From positions 124,001-188,000 of the forward strand of contig NW_017802458.1 of NCBI RefSeq assembly GCF_001625305.1: 64,000 nt of DNA, read 5' to 3'. The notes beneath the pieces are model-generated. The model had not been told where the DNA came from. It saw only the letters and a program-made list of their open reading frames with translations, and searched no databases. This document shows positions 1 to 11,592 of the stretch, one piece after another. How positions within the stretch are numbered: position 1 is the stretch's first letter; every line of letters starts with the position of its first letter. Source of the stretch: Branchiostoma belcheri. Its lineage: Eukaryota > Chordata > Leptocardii > Amphioxiformes > Branchiostomatidae. The position numbers were made by a program, and so were the translations under genes.

Positions 1-112
1 AAATTGTAGGAACCTTGTTTTTTTCGGCCCGCCTTGTTTTTTTTGCCCGCTCGCATTAGATTTGGAGTCTGCGGAGGATGTCATCCATAACATTTACTTG
101 CTGTGGCCTAAT
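1..112. mobile_element. Family B element, right end
   Basis: GCATTAGATTTGGAGTCTG, GGATGTCATCCATAA and ACTTGCTGTGGCC match the right ends of full family-B copies at 9313-9976 and 44157-44625. The left part lies before the window. Confidence 0.6.
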
Positions 113-115
113 ATG

Positions 116-968
116 GGGAGTCATAATCAAGAGATACCAGCTACGTGAAGGGCTCACAAATAATGAAGGATCCTTTCGCTGAGAGGGACCGAAACGACAA
201 AGAAGTGATTGTTAGTACGGGTAGTACGAAGAAGTAACAGTACGCACGGGAAAAATAATCATGCTCGTTAGCGTAAGCACTGAAAAGAAATTGAGAGATG
301 TTTTTTTCAAGAGGAACCGTATTTTCATTAGATATCTAATTAGAAAGAGTGCAACAAGGACCGGATGGGTTGTATTTGAAAGGGTGTTTTTTTTGCTCAG
401 CAGTTCCTGTATTTTGTTGATCTGTCGTTTGGAATTTTTTTTCTGCTGTATGCAAAATTTCTGATATTGACGGTATGATCCTGTAAATAGTGCAAAAATT
501 TTCTTATTGACAGGACGATTCCAATAGCTATTTCCTTTTTTACGTGCAAGTTTCCTGGTTCATTTTTCCATTCTTGATGAGTGCTATTTTTGTAACTGTT
601 CAATTAACAACATTTGACGACTTCTGGACAGTAAAGATATCGTAGTTGGCGCTACAAATTTTTATACTTTTACATAATGAAATTGCCCCATCTAGTGGTC
701 ACTTGGAGTACTGCAGGTTTGCATGATGTTACACACTCGTATGTATTAACTAATGCAGATGAAATCGAGAATCAGATATAAGATAACCTACGAGGCATAA
801 TTTTTCCTGTAGCTGCCGCTAGAATTTATATCATCAAAAAACCCTAATGATAATTGCCTCTGCCGCAAATCGGTCCCTGAGGTGTCGCAAAAATTAGTTT
901 CTGACGCATTGCCTCCAAGCTGGCCTCATTGTCGTAAATTACGACTTTCTCTCGTAGGAATACAGTCT
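116..968. other. No gene seen
   Basis: AT-rich sequence apart from the satellite fragment at 464-540. The short ORFs show no protein pattern. Confidence 0.5.
464..540. repeat. Fragment of the hairpin satellite (TTGACAGGAT unit)
   Basis: Contains TATTGACGGTATGATCCTGT and TTATTGACAGGACGATTCC, diverged units of the palindromic satellite seen at 6385-6535 and 25036-25250. Confidence 0.45.
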
Positions 969-1334
969 GGCCACAGCAAGTAAATTTTATGGATGACATC
1001 CACCACAGACTCCAAATCTAATGCGAGCGGGCGAAAAAAAAAACAAGGCATGCCGAAAAAAACAAGGTTCCTACATTTAAAACTTGACTCAATCATTGTA
1101 CAAATGGTTTTGATTCAGTGGGAACATCACATATACACAGCCAGCATCACATATCACTGCATCAAAGTAAGAAACAAGACATTAACATCCAAAACATTAA
1201 CATCCACCTTCCGGCATGGCAACAGACATCTTTGCACATTTTCAGAAGGCAACAAAATTTCTTTTTTTCCCCCAAAATCAGGCGAAAATTAATGCGCGCG
1301 CTGATGTCATCCATGAAAATTACTTGCTATGGCC
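969..1334. mobile_element. Family B inverted-repeat transposon (MITE), full copy
   Basis: Terminal inverted repeats GGCCACAGCAAGTAAATTTT (969) and ATTACTTGCTATGGCC (1334), with the family interior (CCGGCATGGCAACAGACATC). About 366 bp, no coding capacity. Confidence 0.75.
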
Positions 1335-2247
1335 TATAGGAATTCTGCCTTCTGAATTAATGATGACTACTACAGTCCGACTGAAAGATTTATTAGAATT
1401 AAGCCAGACCAGATTGGGCCACAGTGTATCAAAGGATTAAGATATCAGGCTTTAGATCGATAAAATGTGGCCCGGGGTCTACAGAGGTCATTTCGGACGG
1501 TAGATCTGGGATTTGCCAGGATTCGATCCCAACTATGTACAAAAAATCACGGAAAGAGATTCAGAAAAATCCAGCAGAAATAGTGTCTAAAGTTACGAAG
1601 ACTAACGCCTACGCAGTGGTGTAGACCCAAGATGTAGTACTAGTTTGTGACTTGGAAGTGTAGTGGTCGTCTTTTGGTCGTCGATACAAGTGTACTGGTC
1701 GTCTTTTGGTCGTAGATACAAACATTGGAAATGTGATACAAAGACCATTAAAATGTGTTTAATTAAGAAGTTGTTATCAAACTGCAACCGTTAGGTAAAA
1801 CTTTTTTTTTCAATTTTTCAATTTTTGCCGCCCAAATCATACGTTTTCTTTTCTACACTTGAGTTGACGTTAAAATTAATATCTTCAGTTGTGAAATTAT
1901 GACCTTCACACATCTGTGTCAAGTGCGGTTATTATTAAAAACATAATACTAGTATGCAGCTTCATTCTACGGCGTCTAGCTTTGACCCACCCTGACCCTT
2001 GAATTTGAATTAACGGCGTAGGTTTTGAAATAACGGTCTAGTTTTACGTAGATAGCTCATTGGTCAATGGTAGCGACAAGAAGAAACACATTCTCATAAT
2101 TCGTCAGTCACTGACCAAAAGTATTGGATGCTACTTGAAACGTCTGACAGTTTTTTTAAATCTATCCAGTTGCTTGAGTAACAATTTTCTTGTGTATCTC
2201 TTTACCAGTATGTCTAACCTTCATCGACGATTGCTCGTAATTCATAT
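1335..2247. other. No gene seen; short 35-bp duplication at 1656-1722
   Basis: Apart from two copies of TGGTCGTCTTTTGGTCGT with following bases near 1663 and 1697, I see nothing I can name. Confidence 0.45.
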
Positions 2248-2530
2248 GCATTTTTGCTGTCAAATTTCTTGGTGAATTTTCACCCAACTTTCACACAATA
2301 CCTATTCTCTCCCACCATGTTATTTTTGAGATCAACAAATTAACATTTGTTGTGTTTCTTGCGATCAAGAAAGCATTTAGATTCTGATATGCTTTTTTCT
2401 GTCAAATTTCTTGGTAAATTTTTACCCAACTTTCAACCAATACCCATTTTCTCCCCCATGTTATTTTTCAGATCAACAAATTAACATTTGTTGTGTTTCT
2501 TGCAATCAAGAAAGTCTTTAGATTAAAACA
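2248..2530. repeat. Tandem duplication, unit about 142 bp
   Basis: CTGTCAAATTTCTTGGT through AACATTTGTTGTGTTTCTTG and TCAAGAAAG occurs twice, at about 2256 and 2400, with a few substitutions. Confidence 0.75.
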
Positions 2531-2739
2531 CGATGTTTAGATAGTGCAATACACAATTTGGGTGTGTACGAGGGGAGTTTTAGGTAAACAAGGCATTGAA
2601 GCTGATAATCATCTAATAAAAACACCAATCTAATAAAATTTTGTCAGATTTTGTTGTTTTCTTAAAGATCAAGATTGTAAAAGAGAACGGTGATAATTTC
2701 ATTTCACCAAATAACACAGATTTGAATCAAAAGTTCTTG

Positions 2740-3149
2740 GTTTTCTTACAATCTATGACTAATAAACTGGTGGACGTCCCAATTACTAAGTACCTAATAC
2801 CAGCCCAGAAGAGAACAAGAAATAGCCATGCCTTCAAGTACCAGAGTTATCAACCAAGGATTGAGGTGTTCAAGAATTCATTCTTTCCTAGAACTATCGC
2901 AGAGTGGAACTCGCTGTCACCAAGTACAGTAGGGGCATTATCATTAGATAGCTTTAAACAATGTCTAGAGTTAGGTGTTCAAGGGTTAGGTGTAACAAGT
3001 CGATCGGTGTAATGTAGCGCCAGCTGCCGCCGCGCCGCGTGCCTGCGAAGCTGGTGTGTTACGCTGAAGGGCGGTTATACCGGCTATACAGATACAGAAG
3101 CTGGTGTGTTACGCTGAAGGGCGGTTATACCGGCTATACAGATACAGAA
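2740..3149 (+). mobile_element. 3' end of CR1-like non-LTR retrotransposon with two 50-bp tail units
   Basis: The frame from about 2755 to 3012 encodes the conserved last part of a non-LTR reverse transcriptase ORF ([34 protein letters not shown]) and ends SLDSFKQCLE...TSRSV stop. The 3' tail follows with two 50-bp units at 3051 and 3101 (CTGGTGTGTTACGC ... GATACAGAAG). It is 5'-truncated. Further copies are at 4230, 7485, 39349 and 52690. Confidence 0.75.
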
Positions 3150-3156
3150 TTCAATG

Positions 3157-3402
3157 AAAAAAAGCCAAGGTTTAAGAAGAAAATGAATACACAAACTGGA
3201 TACAGAATCTAGATGGTACCATGAATACAGAATATAGAACTGTATACAGAATCTAGATGGTACCATGAATACAGAATATAGAACTGTATACAGAATCTAG
3301 ATGGTACCATGAATACAGAATATAGAACTGTATACAGAATCTAGATGGTACCATGAAAAAAAAGCTAATGTTTACGAAGAAAATGAATACACAAACTGAA
3401 TC
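3157..3402. repeat. 44-bp minisatellite following the retrotransposon tail
   Basis: Three and a half units of 44 bp start at 3211, 3255, 3299 and 3343 (AGATGGTACCATGAATACAG...). They are flanked by two copies of a 40-bp segment (AAGAAAATGAATACACAAACTG) at about 3157 and 3357. The array begins directly where the retrotransposon tail ends. Confidence 0.8.
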
Positions 3403-3874
3403 ATGTTAGTTGCCAGGGCTTGTAATCCCTATCCAAGCAACAATGTAGTGTTTTTACAAGTGTAATCCTGGCCAAAAGGCACAATCACGAAAACATCCAA
3501 CCGACTGCATGATCTACACTCAATGTTATCTTACCAACCGAAAATATTTTGGGTTGGAAAAAATTCACAGCTGGAGGGATGGTACGATAGACGATAGACC
3601 TTCTGGCGCTGGTGTGCATTCCAGCAGACAGTCAACATATACTCAGCCGTAGTATAACAACTGCAGGGGACGGGGAAGGGTTCTGTGGGTCAGCGGGTCA
3701 CATAATTCGTCAGTTAATCTTTGCCCTGAAATATGGGCATATCAAAACACGAGACGGAAAAACCACCGAGGCGGCAGAATTCGGTAAGCAGACGTCCTTG
3801 GGTCCGAGGCCGGCCTTGTATGGGCTTCCGCACGGGTTCGTGAGAACATTCGAGTACATCATGTATATTGTACG
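3403..3874. other. No gene seen
   Basis: Unique-looking sequence between retrotransposon remnants. The ORF at 3612-3878 has no recognisable motif and could be a decayed piece of the element at 3875. Confidence 0.4.
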
Positions 3875-4215
3875 TTGAATACGGTGGAAGACGAAACACA
3901 TTTTATCTCAAATTGTACCCTCTATAGCAATGAACGAAATGAACTCTTTGACGTAGCCTCCAAATTCTACCCAAACTTTCACACATATACAAATAAAAAA
4001 TACTCTCCTCTTAACATATATAAACCCACAAATTACAAAAAAGTGGGATCCTTTGTCTTCCTCTGACTTCATAAAAGAAGTCAAACCCAGTAGTTTTTAC
4101 TAGTAGTTTCTTAGTAGTTGTTAGTAGTTCTATGTGTACTAATTGTCTGTTTTTATACCAAATGTTTCTTCTGTTCCTGCAATTAGCCCTCCGGCAAGAA
4201 TTTGCAATAAACATG
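3875..4215 (+). mobile_element. 3' end of a second non-LTR retrotransposon
   Basis: The frame 3875-4066 contains VEDETHFISNCTLYSNERNE, matching the common C-terminal motif of non-LTR retrotransposon ORF2 (E.E.HFL..C..Y...R). The following 3'UTR-like stretch ends CCTCCGGCAAGAATTTGCAATAAA near 4212. It is truncated and distinct from the CR1-like family next to it. Confidence 0.55.
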
Positions 4216-4224
4216 TATTATTTA

Positions 4225-4713
4225 TTATATCAACATAAAAGAAACCTACAGTGGGGGTCACTGGAAGACAGAATAAAAATGTCCAGACTATGCATGATGT
4301 ACAAAATGACTAATAAACTGGTGGACGTCCCAACTACTAAGTACCTAATAAAAGCCCAGAAGAGAACAAGAAATAGTCAGGCCTTCAAGTACCAGAGAGT
4401 TATCAACCAAGGATTGAGGTGTTCAAGAATTCATTCTTTCCTAGAACTATCGCAGAGTGGAACTCGCTGTAACCAAGCACAGTAGGGGCATTATCATTAG
4501 ATAGCTTTAAACAATGTTTAAACAAAGTTAGAATTAGATGTTCAAGGGTTAGGTGTAACAAGTCGATCGGTGTAATGTAGCAGGGTGCCGCCGCGCCGCG
4601 TGCCTGCGAAGCTGGTGTGTTACGCCGAAGGGCGGTTATACCGGCTATACAGATACAGAAGCTTGTGTGTTACGCCGAAGGGCGGTTATACAGGCTATAC
4701 CGATACAGGTAAA
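4225..4713 (+). mobile_element. CR1-like retrotransposon 3' end, frameshifted, two tail units
   Basis: Starts with the RT C-terminal motif LQWGSLEDRIKMSRLCMMYK, a little further 5' than the other copies, then MTNKLVDVPTTKYL. A one-base change after KYQ shifts the frame, so the copy is dead. Tail units of 50 bp lie at 4612 and 4662. Confidence 0.75.
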
Positions 4714-4734
4714 CTCTATAACAATGACAATGAC

Positions 4735-4782
4735 CAAAATCAATGCGCGCGGGACGTCATCCATAAAAATGACTTGTTGTAG
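4735..4782. mobile_element. Family B terminal fragment
   Basis: AATGCGCGCGGGACGTCATC and ATGACTTGTTGTAGCC match the right terminal part of family B. It sits next to the retrotransposon tail. Confidence 0.5.
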
Positions 4783-5040
4783 CCTTATGTAAGCTGCAGT
4801 AGCCTCGGAAAATGTCTGCCCCGGTAACCCGATGCCGATACTGGCTGCACAGTCTTGGCCCCCAAGTCACGATTTCTCAGACGCGCAGTTGATACGGTCA
4901 ATATGTTGCAACTCAAATGGGGGTCCGGCGACTCAACAAGACGTGAATGTAAAGTACGGGCATACTTTACGATACTAGACTATCACGTCAACACATACAT
5001 ACTTTAACATGCATGCACTGAATAGACCTTTCTTGGGAAG

Positions 5041-5285
5041 TTAAAGGCATCCAGTGCAGTTTTTAGGGCTTGGAAACCAGATTTTTAAAAGTATATTCTA
5101 GTCACTTATCTACACACTAAGTTAAAACAACGCTGTACCAATGTATATATCGACATTCATGGAGGAGAAATTCCCAAAATTTTATTCTGAAGAAAAACGG
5201 TTACTGGAAGGACCTGGGTTGACTTTTAGGGTACCACCCAGAAAATAAAGGACTCAACTTGGGGCTTTATATACCTGAAGTACGA
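5041..5285. mobile_element. Family C MITE, partial
   Basis: Begins TTAAAGGCATCCAGTGCAGT and contains TACCACCCAGAAAATAAAGG, then decays. The full family is about 380 bp (6834-7216). Confidence 0.65.
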
Positions 5286-5482
5286 AATACTGCGGCGTTG
5301 TTTACGTTTTGCACATGCAATACACATGCAGTTAAATACAATGATTGGTAAAAAACACAAGCAAGAAAAATACACTTGGAGTCTGCATACAATGAAACGC
5401 AAACGTCGTAAGATAATATTTTCAGACCGCAGCAACACGTACAGAAATATAACACATCCTCTTCCTACATACATAATTTCTA

Positions 5483-5683
5483 TAGCCACCATAGCATACC
5501 AAAAACTGGGGTTTTGGGGGGTCTTCATGGTCTTTGAGAGCTTTTATGCGCTATTTTCTGATTGTATATAGACAACATAGCCGGCCTGGTTGAATTACCC
5601 CCGTTTTAGAACTGGGCTATTAAATCAGAAAACAGCCGAAGACCACCAAACCCCCAGTTCTATAAGCCTGCTACGGAGGTTAT
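5483..5683. mobile_element. Family D foldback element
   Basis: Starts with CCACCATAGCATACCAAAAA and ends AGTTCTATAAGCCTGCTACGG. Between them are the family landmarks GAGCTTTTATGCGCTATTTT and GAAGACCACCAAACCCCCAG. Related copies: 26521-26915 and 34148-34568. Confidence 0.65.
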
Positions 5684-6170
5684 AATTTCTAGGCATTTTT
5701 TGCTTGATAAATGAGAGAGAACTTACCGAGTGACTTGTGTGTATGAGAGAGGATAACTAGAACAGTACTGGACCCTGCTACTGACGTACTGAGAGTGATT
5801 GTGTGTGCCACCAGCCACACAGGTCACCCAACTGACAAATCACACAAGTCAAAACAAAACACGCCGGACTAAGACGAAACGCAAACCTTCACGTTAACCC
5901 GTGGGGCGGAGAACTAATAAAGTCGTCTTGTAACAAGGCCGTTCTACACAGAGGTGTCAAAACCAAATTTGACGACCGGTGGCTGTTTCTACACCCAGTT
6001 TCGCACCTTGGGTGTTTACAGATCACATCCCTGTGTGTGCTAAGCGATGGGAGGGGCGGAGTCCAACAATTTAGCGACAATTAGACAATATAATGACCTG
6101 CCCCTCCCAAACCATCACTCCCACTGTCAGTGGAAAACGACAAGGTTGTCTGGACATAATCTTTTGGTAC
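5684..6170. other. No gene seen
   Basis: Unique-looking sequence; no coding or repeat pattern recognised. Confidence 0.4.
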
Positions 6171-6373
6171 TCTCCAAGCAGAGGTTGGGGTTATGGGGTA
6201 TTTTTAGCGTGTTTTTAGTTTTTTTTTTTATTGGGGTTCTTTTTTGCACTGGAATTTTTCTTGCACGTTGGGTTGGGCGAAAGGAAAATTCCAGTGCAAA
6301 AAAGAAACCCTGACAAAAAAAGCCAAAAAAACACGCTAAAACACCCCCAAAACCCAAACTTCTGCTTGTAGAG
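6171..6373. repeat. Foldback element with long imperfect hairpin
   Basis: The arms run from CTCTCCAAGCAGAGGTTGGG to the reverse complement near 6373, and include GTTCTTTTTTGCACTGGAAT paired with ATTCCAGTGCAAAAAAGAAAC. Only a short loop (about 25 bp) separates the inner arms near 6260-6285. Confidence 0.7.
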
Positions 6374-6384
6374 TAAGCTTTTAG

Positions 6385-6535
6385 GTAGCTATTGACAGGG
6401 TCATAATAACAGACAATTTTGTACTATTTGCAGGACCACCCTGTCAGTAACAGAAAAAAGTTTTGCACTACATGTATTGACAGGATCATCCTGTCAATAA
6501 CAGAACATTTCGCACTATTGACAGGATCATCACTA
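6385..6535. repeat. Hairpin satellite, three to four units
   Basis: Units contain TATTGACAGGATCATCCTGT followed by CAATAACAGAA and TTTGCAC. Each unit has an inner palindrome (about 10-bp arms around TCA). The same unit occurs at 464-540 and 25036-25250. Confidence 0.7.
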
Positions 6536-6833
6536 TATAAATCGTGTAACGCACACCCTTTTCACAACAAAGATTTCACTATGAAATTATTCTCCCTACT
6601 TAGCGAGAAATAACTCCATTCTCCCCGGCACACATTGATATTCCGCCCGCCCGCCTGCCTAGTTGATCGCGCTGATAACCCACGTATTCGTTACGACTTG
6701 ATAGCGTAATTCTGACTTAATTTGGTTTGCGAACCTCGCAGACAATATACAGCCTCTAGATCATTAATTCCAACGCTAGCTAGCTCTCAACGTAATGATA
6801 TGTATACAAATATAAGCTAAGGCGATGGGAGCT

Positions 6834-7216
6834 TAAAAAGGCATCCAGTGCAGGTTTTAGGGCTTGGAAACCCGATTTTTCAAAGCCAATATTCTAGTCA
6901 TTTATCTACACACTGAGTTGAAACCACACTATCCCAATGTATATTGACCCTCATGGAGCAAAAATACAAAAAAATTCTGACGAAATGGTTACTGGAAGGG
7001 CTCTGGACCGATTTTTAGGGTACCACCCAGAAAATAAAGGCTAATCTTGGGGGCTTGTCTCTTTAAGTTTTTTTGGCTTGTTTCTGCAGTTTTAAATGCC
7101 TAAAGTATGAAATACTGATTCAAATGTGCTAATGTGAAGTAGTATGTGTCAATATCACAAAGATTGCCTTATGAATAATATTTCCAGTTTTGCTGCCCTG
7201 AAATTGGATGCCTTTA
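6834..7216. mobile_element. Family C MITE, full copy
   Basis: Ends AAGGCATCCAGTGCAG on the left and TTGGATGCCTTTAA on the right. Inside are TGTATATTGACCCTCATGGA and GGTACCACCCAGAAAATAAA. Flanking TTAA suggests a TTAA target or TTAA-starting termini. No coding capacity. Confidence 0.75.
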
Positions 7217-7484
7217 ATAGTGTTATTAGAAGAGGACAATTTAGCGCTCTTTCAAGAATGAAAAGTACTACTTGTATCGATAATTTTGACTATTCGGTAC
7301 AAACGAAAAGATATCGCGCAGTGTACAATGCGTGATTTTGTAGCGTACCCCTTGATAGAATACACATATGGCTAGAACAGAAAACTGCTGACACAAAAAT
7401 GGACATCGAGGGTAATTTTACGACATTTGCCTGCCCATGTCCGATTTTACGACAGTCTGGACCCTAATGGTTAAGACAGACTAC

Positions 7485-7790
7485 TACTAAGTACCTAATA
7501 CCAGCTCAGAAGAGAACAAGAAATAGCCACGCCTTCAAGTACCAGAGTTATCAACCAAGGATTGAGGTGTTCAAGAATTCATTCTTCCCTAGAACTATCG
7601 CAGAGTGGAACTCACTGTCACCAAGTACAGTAGGGGCACTGTCAATAGATAGCTTTAAACAATGTCTAGAGCTAGAAGTTCAAGGGTTAGGTGTAACAAG
7701 TCGATCGGTGTAATATAGCCAGCTGCCGCCGCGCCGCGTGCCTGCGAAGCTGGTGTGTTACGCCGAAAGGCGGTTATACCGGCTATACGA
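7485..7790 (+). mobile_element. CR1-like retrotransposon 3' end, one tail unit
   Basis: The frame [20 protein letters not shown] continues through FFPRTIAEWNSL to the TSRSV stop, nearly identical to the copy at 2740. One tail unit begins at 7749. Confidence 0.72.
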
Positions 7791-8058
7791 CAATAAACGA
7801 CAATATAATAACTGCAAATTCCAGCAATATTCTAGATATTGCCCCAACTTCAGACAGTATGGAAATCTATAACGCTCCAGTAGCCAGCAATTTTAAATCC
7901 ACCGTGCGCCATCAGTCAACAAGTCATACTCTGTCTCCTCAAGAACCCCCTTGGCATATGTACTTTGTGATCACCGTATGAGAGAGTTGACATTTCAACA
8001 TCTCGATAACGATCTGGAGGCCTCGGGGACTCGTGCTTAGACGCAATATTGACAGCTC

Positions 8059-8480
8059 AGCCAATCAAATTCGATGACTGATAATTACATTTACTTGCAG
8101 TTGCAGCAGTAGTGGAAAAAATGGGCACTTCGCTGGCGGGAATACTGGGATGCAACGATCGAATGTAGCCTATCAAATTCGATGACTGATAATAACATTT
8201 ACTTGCAGTTGCAAGAAAAAATGGCTACTTCGATGATGTGACGATAGAATGCAGCCAATCAAATTCGATGACTGATAATTACATTTACTTGCAGTTGCAG
8301 CAGAAGGGGGAAAAATTTGCTACTTCTCTGGCGGGAATACCGGACGTCAATTGGACGTAACGATCGAATGTAGCCAATCAAATTCGATGACTGATAATTA
8401 CATTTACTTGCAGTTGCAGGGGGAAAATGGCTACTTCGCTGGCGGGAAGACCGGACGTCAATTGGACGTAACGATCGGAC
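8059..8480. repeat. Tandem repeat, four units of about 86-119 bp
   Basis: AGCCAATCAAATTCGATGAC followed by TGATAATTACATTTACTTGC starts at 8059, 8167, 8253 and 8372. Units also share TTCGCTGGCGGGAATACC and AACGATCGAATGTAGCC. Confidence 0.8.
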
Positions 8481-9312
8481 AATTGCAGTCCACAATTATG
8501 GGGCCCATTTGTTCTTTATCACGACGCCTAGGTGTGATTACATAGCAGGTGGTAAAGTATAGCTGAGAAAATGATTGACATCTCGATTGCACGATAAAGA
8601 TAGCGAAGGGCTGAGAGAAAACAACATGACCTTTATCGCCCTTTTGCGATAGAAATGCGTGATAAGAAAAGATGACATTTCTTCTTGTTTTCGGAGAAAG
8701 AGAAGGCCTTTTTTACTGTAGATTTGTTTGTATTCAGCTACCGCACGCCGAGATTCCTTGGGACTTGAACCCGCGACCTCTGGTGCGCCAAACTCTCCAC
8801 ATCAAACACTAGTAACACTGAAATATTGATGTCTTCCCTTCCACAACATAAGCGAATTCCTAACCACCTCCATCCCATACATTTTCACAATCCAGAAAAC
8901 ACACATACGTTATAAATATATACTCACATTCAGTAGATACAGAACGAACGTTGCTTGTGCACCCACACTAGTTATCACAATTTTCCAACGCTTTTTCGTA
9001 ATCGACAAATCATTAACACCAATCAGGAATAATATGTCGAGATTTCCCCGCAGTAAACTGCCTGGTGATTGTAAATTAAGGACCTAGTTTATCCACGCAA
9101 AGCCGTAATAGTCGGCGGGGGTTCAACCCAAATGACCCTACCAACATGTATTAGTCATCAGCAAATGCCTGTGTTTTATCTTCCGCAATATAATATCCCC
9201 CAAATTATCCCAGCTATTGCCCGCACGGGACGGGAACTCGGGAAATGTGAATTATGGATACATGATCCGCTTCTCGCTGTGCGTTATGGATATCATCCGT
9301 CTCACGGAATAA
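8481..9312. other. No gene seen; SINE-like tRNA B-box at about 8758-8782
   Basis: On the minus strand GGTCGCGGGTTCAAGTCCC resembles a pol III B box, as in tRNA-derived SINEs, but no clear A box or SINE body follows. The rest is unremarkable. Confidence 0.35.
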
Positions 9313-9976
9313 GGCCACAGCAAGTCAATTTTATGGATGTAATCGACGCGCGCATTGATTTTGGCCTGATTTTTGAAAAAAAAAATAGCGCGCGCATTGA
9401 TTTTGGCCTGATTTTGGAAAAAAATTTTCCCAGAAAAAAAAAAATTTTCCCAGAAAAAAAAAGAAATTTTTCCCAGAAAAAAAACAAGAAATTTTTCCCA
9501 GAAAACAAACAAACAAGAAACGAGCGCCTGATTTTGGAAACAAACAAACAAAATTGTTGCCTTTTGACAGTGGTCAGCATGCCGAAAATGGGCAAAGATG
9601 TCTGTTGCCATGCCGGAATGTAGATGGCAGATAACTATGAAGAAGAGACAAGGCTCTGATTTATTGTTTTGTCTTTTACTTTGATGCATTGATATATTTC
9701 ATTTCTTTTATATGTGCCTGTGTCTATATAATATACAATATTATAATATACAATTATTGAAAACTTGTATTTTTCAAAGTTGTTTCAGTAAAAAAATGGG
9801 TGTTGTAATAGCAGTAAACTTAGCACAATATAGGTATCATTAACAAGGTTTATGATGTCAAAATTGGAAAATGTAGGAATCTTGTTTTTTTTGGCCCGCC
9901 TTGTTTTTTTTCGCCCTATCGCATTAGATTTGGAGTCTGTGGAGGATGTCATCCATAAAATTTACTTGCTGTGGCC
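9313..9976. mobile_element. Family B MITE, long copy with poly-A/CCCAG expansions
   Basis: TIRs GGCCACAGCAAGTCAATTTT and AAATTTACTTGCTGTGGCC, flanked by TAA and TTA. The interior has an expanded run of AATTTTTCCCAGAAAA units at 9415-9510, which makes it longer than the copy at 44157. The ORFs at 9132-9623 and 9252-9689 are products of this low-complexity sequence. Confidence 0.78.
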
Positions 9977-9979
9977 TTA

Positions 9980-10076
9980 TGATGTCAAAATTGGAAAATG
10001 TAGGAATCTTGGTTCTTTCCGCCATTAGATTTGGAGGCTGCGGAGGATGTCATCCATAAAATTTACTTGCCGTGGC
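9980..10076. mobile_element. Duplicated right end of family B
   Basis: Repeats the last 120 or so bases of the preceding copy (GATGTCAAAATTGGAAAATG to ACTTGCCGTGGCC) directly adjacent to it, so the end was tandemly duplicated. Confidence 0.6.
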
Positions 10077-10784
10077 CTATACTAACACTGCTGACCCTCG
10101 GGCGATCTGACATGGAGGACTGGTGGACCGAGAAAATATACCAACGACTTCATTTCACGGAGCTCAGCGCAGCTACAGGGGTGGGATATGGGACTATACA
10201 TGGCGCTACTTCGGGCAATGTTAAGACTTAAGGTTTTAAGATCGATTTGAATTGCAGCTTTTTGTTTCATTTAAATAGACCGGAACGTTAATAGTAAGAG
10301 AAACTGTGTCAAAGTTTGTGATGCTGACAATCATCGGTGTAGAATCGCCATTCAGAAACCGTCAGTAGATTAATTTCTAAATTTAAAGAGTTGCGATTCC
10401 GAAAGTTTCAAAACAAACCGTTACCGGTGGCAAAGGGTTTCGAGGGGTTTCGGAGTGGTATACCGTGTCAAGTCTAAAGTGGGCCTTAGTGTGTGAAGGG
10501 TTGTGAAACGGTTGGGATACGGCATCTCCGTTGCCGTTGGTGTTTTAAAATGAAACATACGAAATGACTGCTACGTGATATGGTCTTTCCTCCCAGTATC
10601 ACAAGAACATGGCCAAGGTCAAAATCAACAACATCACTTTTACAAAGGCTACAACTCCATTTTCATGATCATTCCTCCTACAAATCGTATATAAATCCAC
10701 ACAATGGTATATGACCTGCAGTATAACACCAACAACAGGTACAGATCAACAAGACTTAATTTAAGGGCCATTTCTATCTATAGA
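10077..10784. other. No gene seen
   Basis: No recognisable coding or repeat pattern. Confidence 0.4.
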
Positions 10785-10942
10785 TAGAAAGACAAATAAA
10801 ACACAGCTTTTCTGATTGCATGAAATGCTGACTCAAATGTGCTACACTAATGTGAAGCAGTATGTGTCAAGATCACAAAGATTGCTTTATTCAGAATATT
10901 TCTAGTTTTGCTGCCCTGAAATCGCATTGGATGCCTTTAAAG
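10785..10942. mobile_element. Family C MITE, right end only
   Basis: AAATGTGCTACACTAATGTG, AGATTGCTTTATTCAGAATA and CATTGGATGCCTTTAAA match the right half of family C. Confidence 0.6.
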
Positions 10943-11218
10943 CACCTTCCATGTCCTTTCCTCCTCGTAAGAATCCCCGATAGCCGTGTTGTCGACAGGG
11001 GAGAGATGAGGAGGATTACCCCCGGTTCTCTGTGATCTCCCCACCAGCGCTTTGAGCCCGGGGGTTGATCCCGCCTGATCCGCCAAGACCGAGCACCCGT
11101 CAGCGAGGGGCTTTCCGCGGGAGTAATCAGGACAAGGCCCGGGCTCAGCTCCGCTGGCACGGCCGGAGAAAATCACACAGATCTGTAAACCACTTGTACT
11201 CTAGCCCCTAGCCTACTG

Positions 11219-11378
11219 TGCAGGCATCCGGGTGGGTCGGAGTTTTGATACTACGTTTTGTAGAATTTTTAACGCGTTCTTTTGCCGGCCATCCTACAAC
11301 TGCCCAGAGAAGGTTTGCACCCGCCACGGCGGCTGCAAAACGCAGTATCAAAACTCCCACCCGCATGGAGGCCTGCAC
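11219..11378. repeat. Small foldback element, arms about 45 bp
   Basis: TGCAGGCATCCGGGTGGGTC with GGAGTTTTGATACTACGTTT on the left is mirrored on the right by AAAACGCAGTATCAAAACTC and CCACCCGCATGGAGGCCTGCA. It could be a small MITE with TGCAGGC ends. Confidence 0.65.
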
Positions 11379-11404
11379 AGGAGGCTATCTAGCCCCCATG
11401 GCAG

Positions 11405-11592
11405 ACACTTGGCTTAGTACTCTATCAGGCTTCGGGAGGCGGCTGGAAAGAGTAGAAATTGGCCAAATAGAGAGAGATAGCATGCTGGGGGAGTTGGTCT
11501 GCTAGAGAGTACAGTTTTCCGCATCTCTCTCTCTCTATTTGGCCAATTTCTAATCTTTCCATCCGCCTACCGAAGCCCGGTAGAGGCTAGAA
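11405..11592. repeat. Family I foldback element
   Basis: CTTCGGGAGGCGGCTGGAAA, then TAGAAATTGGCCAAATAGAG, is mirrored by CTATTTGGCCAATTTCTAAT and CGAAGCCCGGTAGAGGCTAG. Related copies: 18660-18990 and 35555-35695. Confidence 0.65.

Noticed and set aside
3612-3878. 88-codon ORF next to a retrotransposon remnant
   Set aside because: No recognisable reverse transcriptase or other motif; at most decayed element sequence.
8059-8480. CRISPR-like array
   Set aside because: Repeats are about 100 bp and adjacent with no regular spacers, and the genome is animal; it is a simple tandem repeat.
9132-9689. 163- and 145-codon overlapping ORFs
   Set aside because: Products of an A-rich expansion inside a family B transposon.
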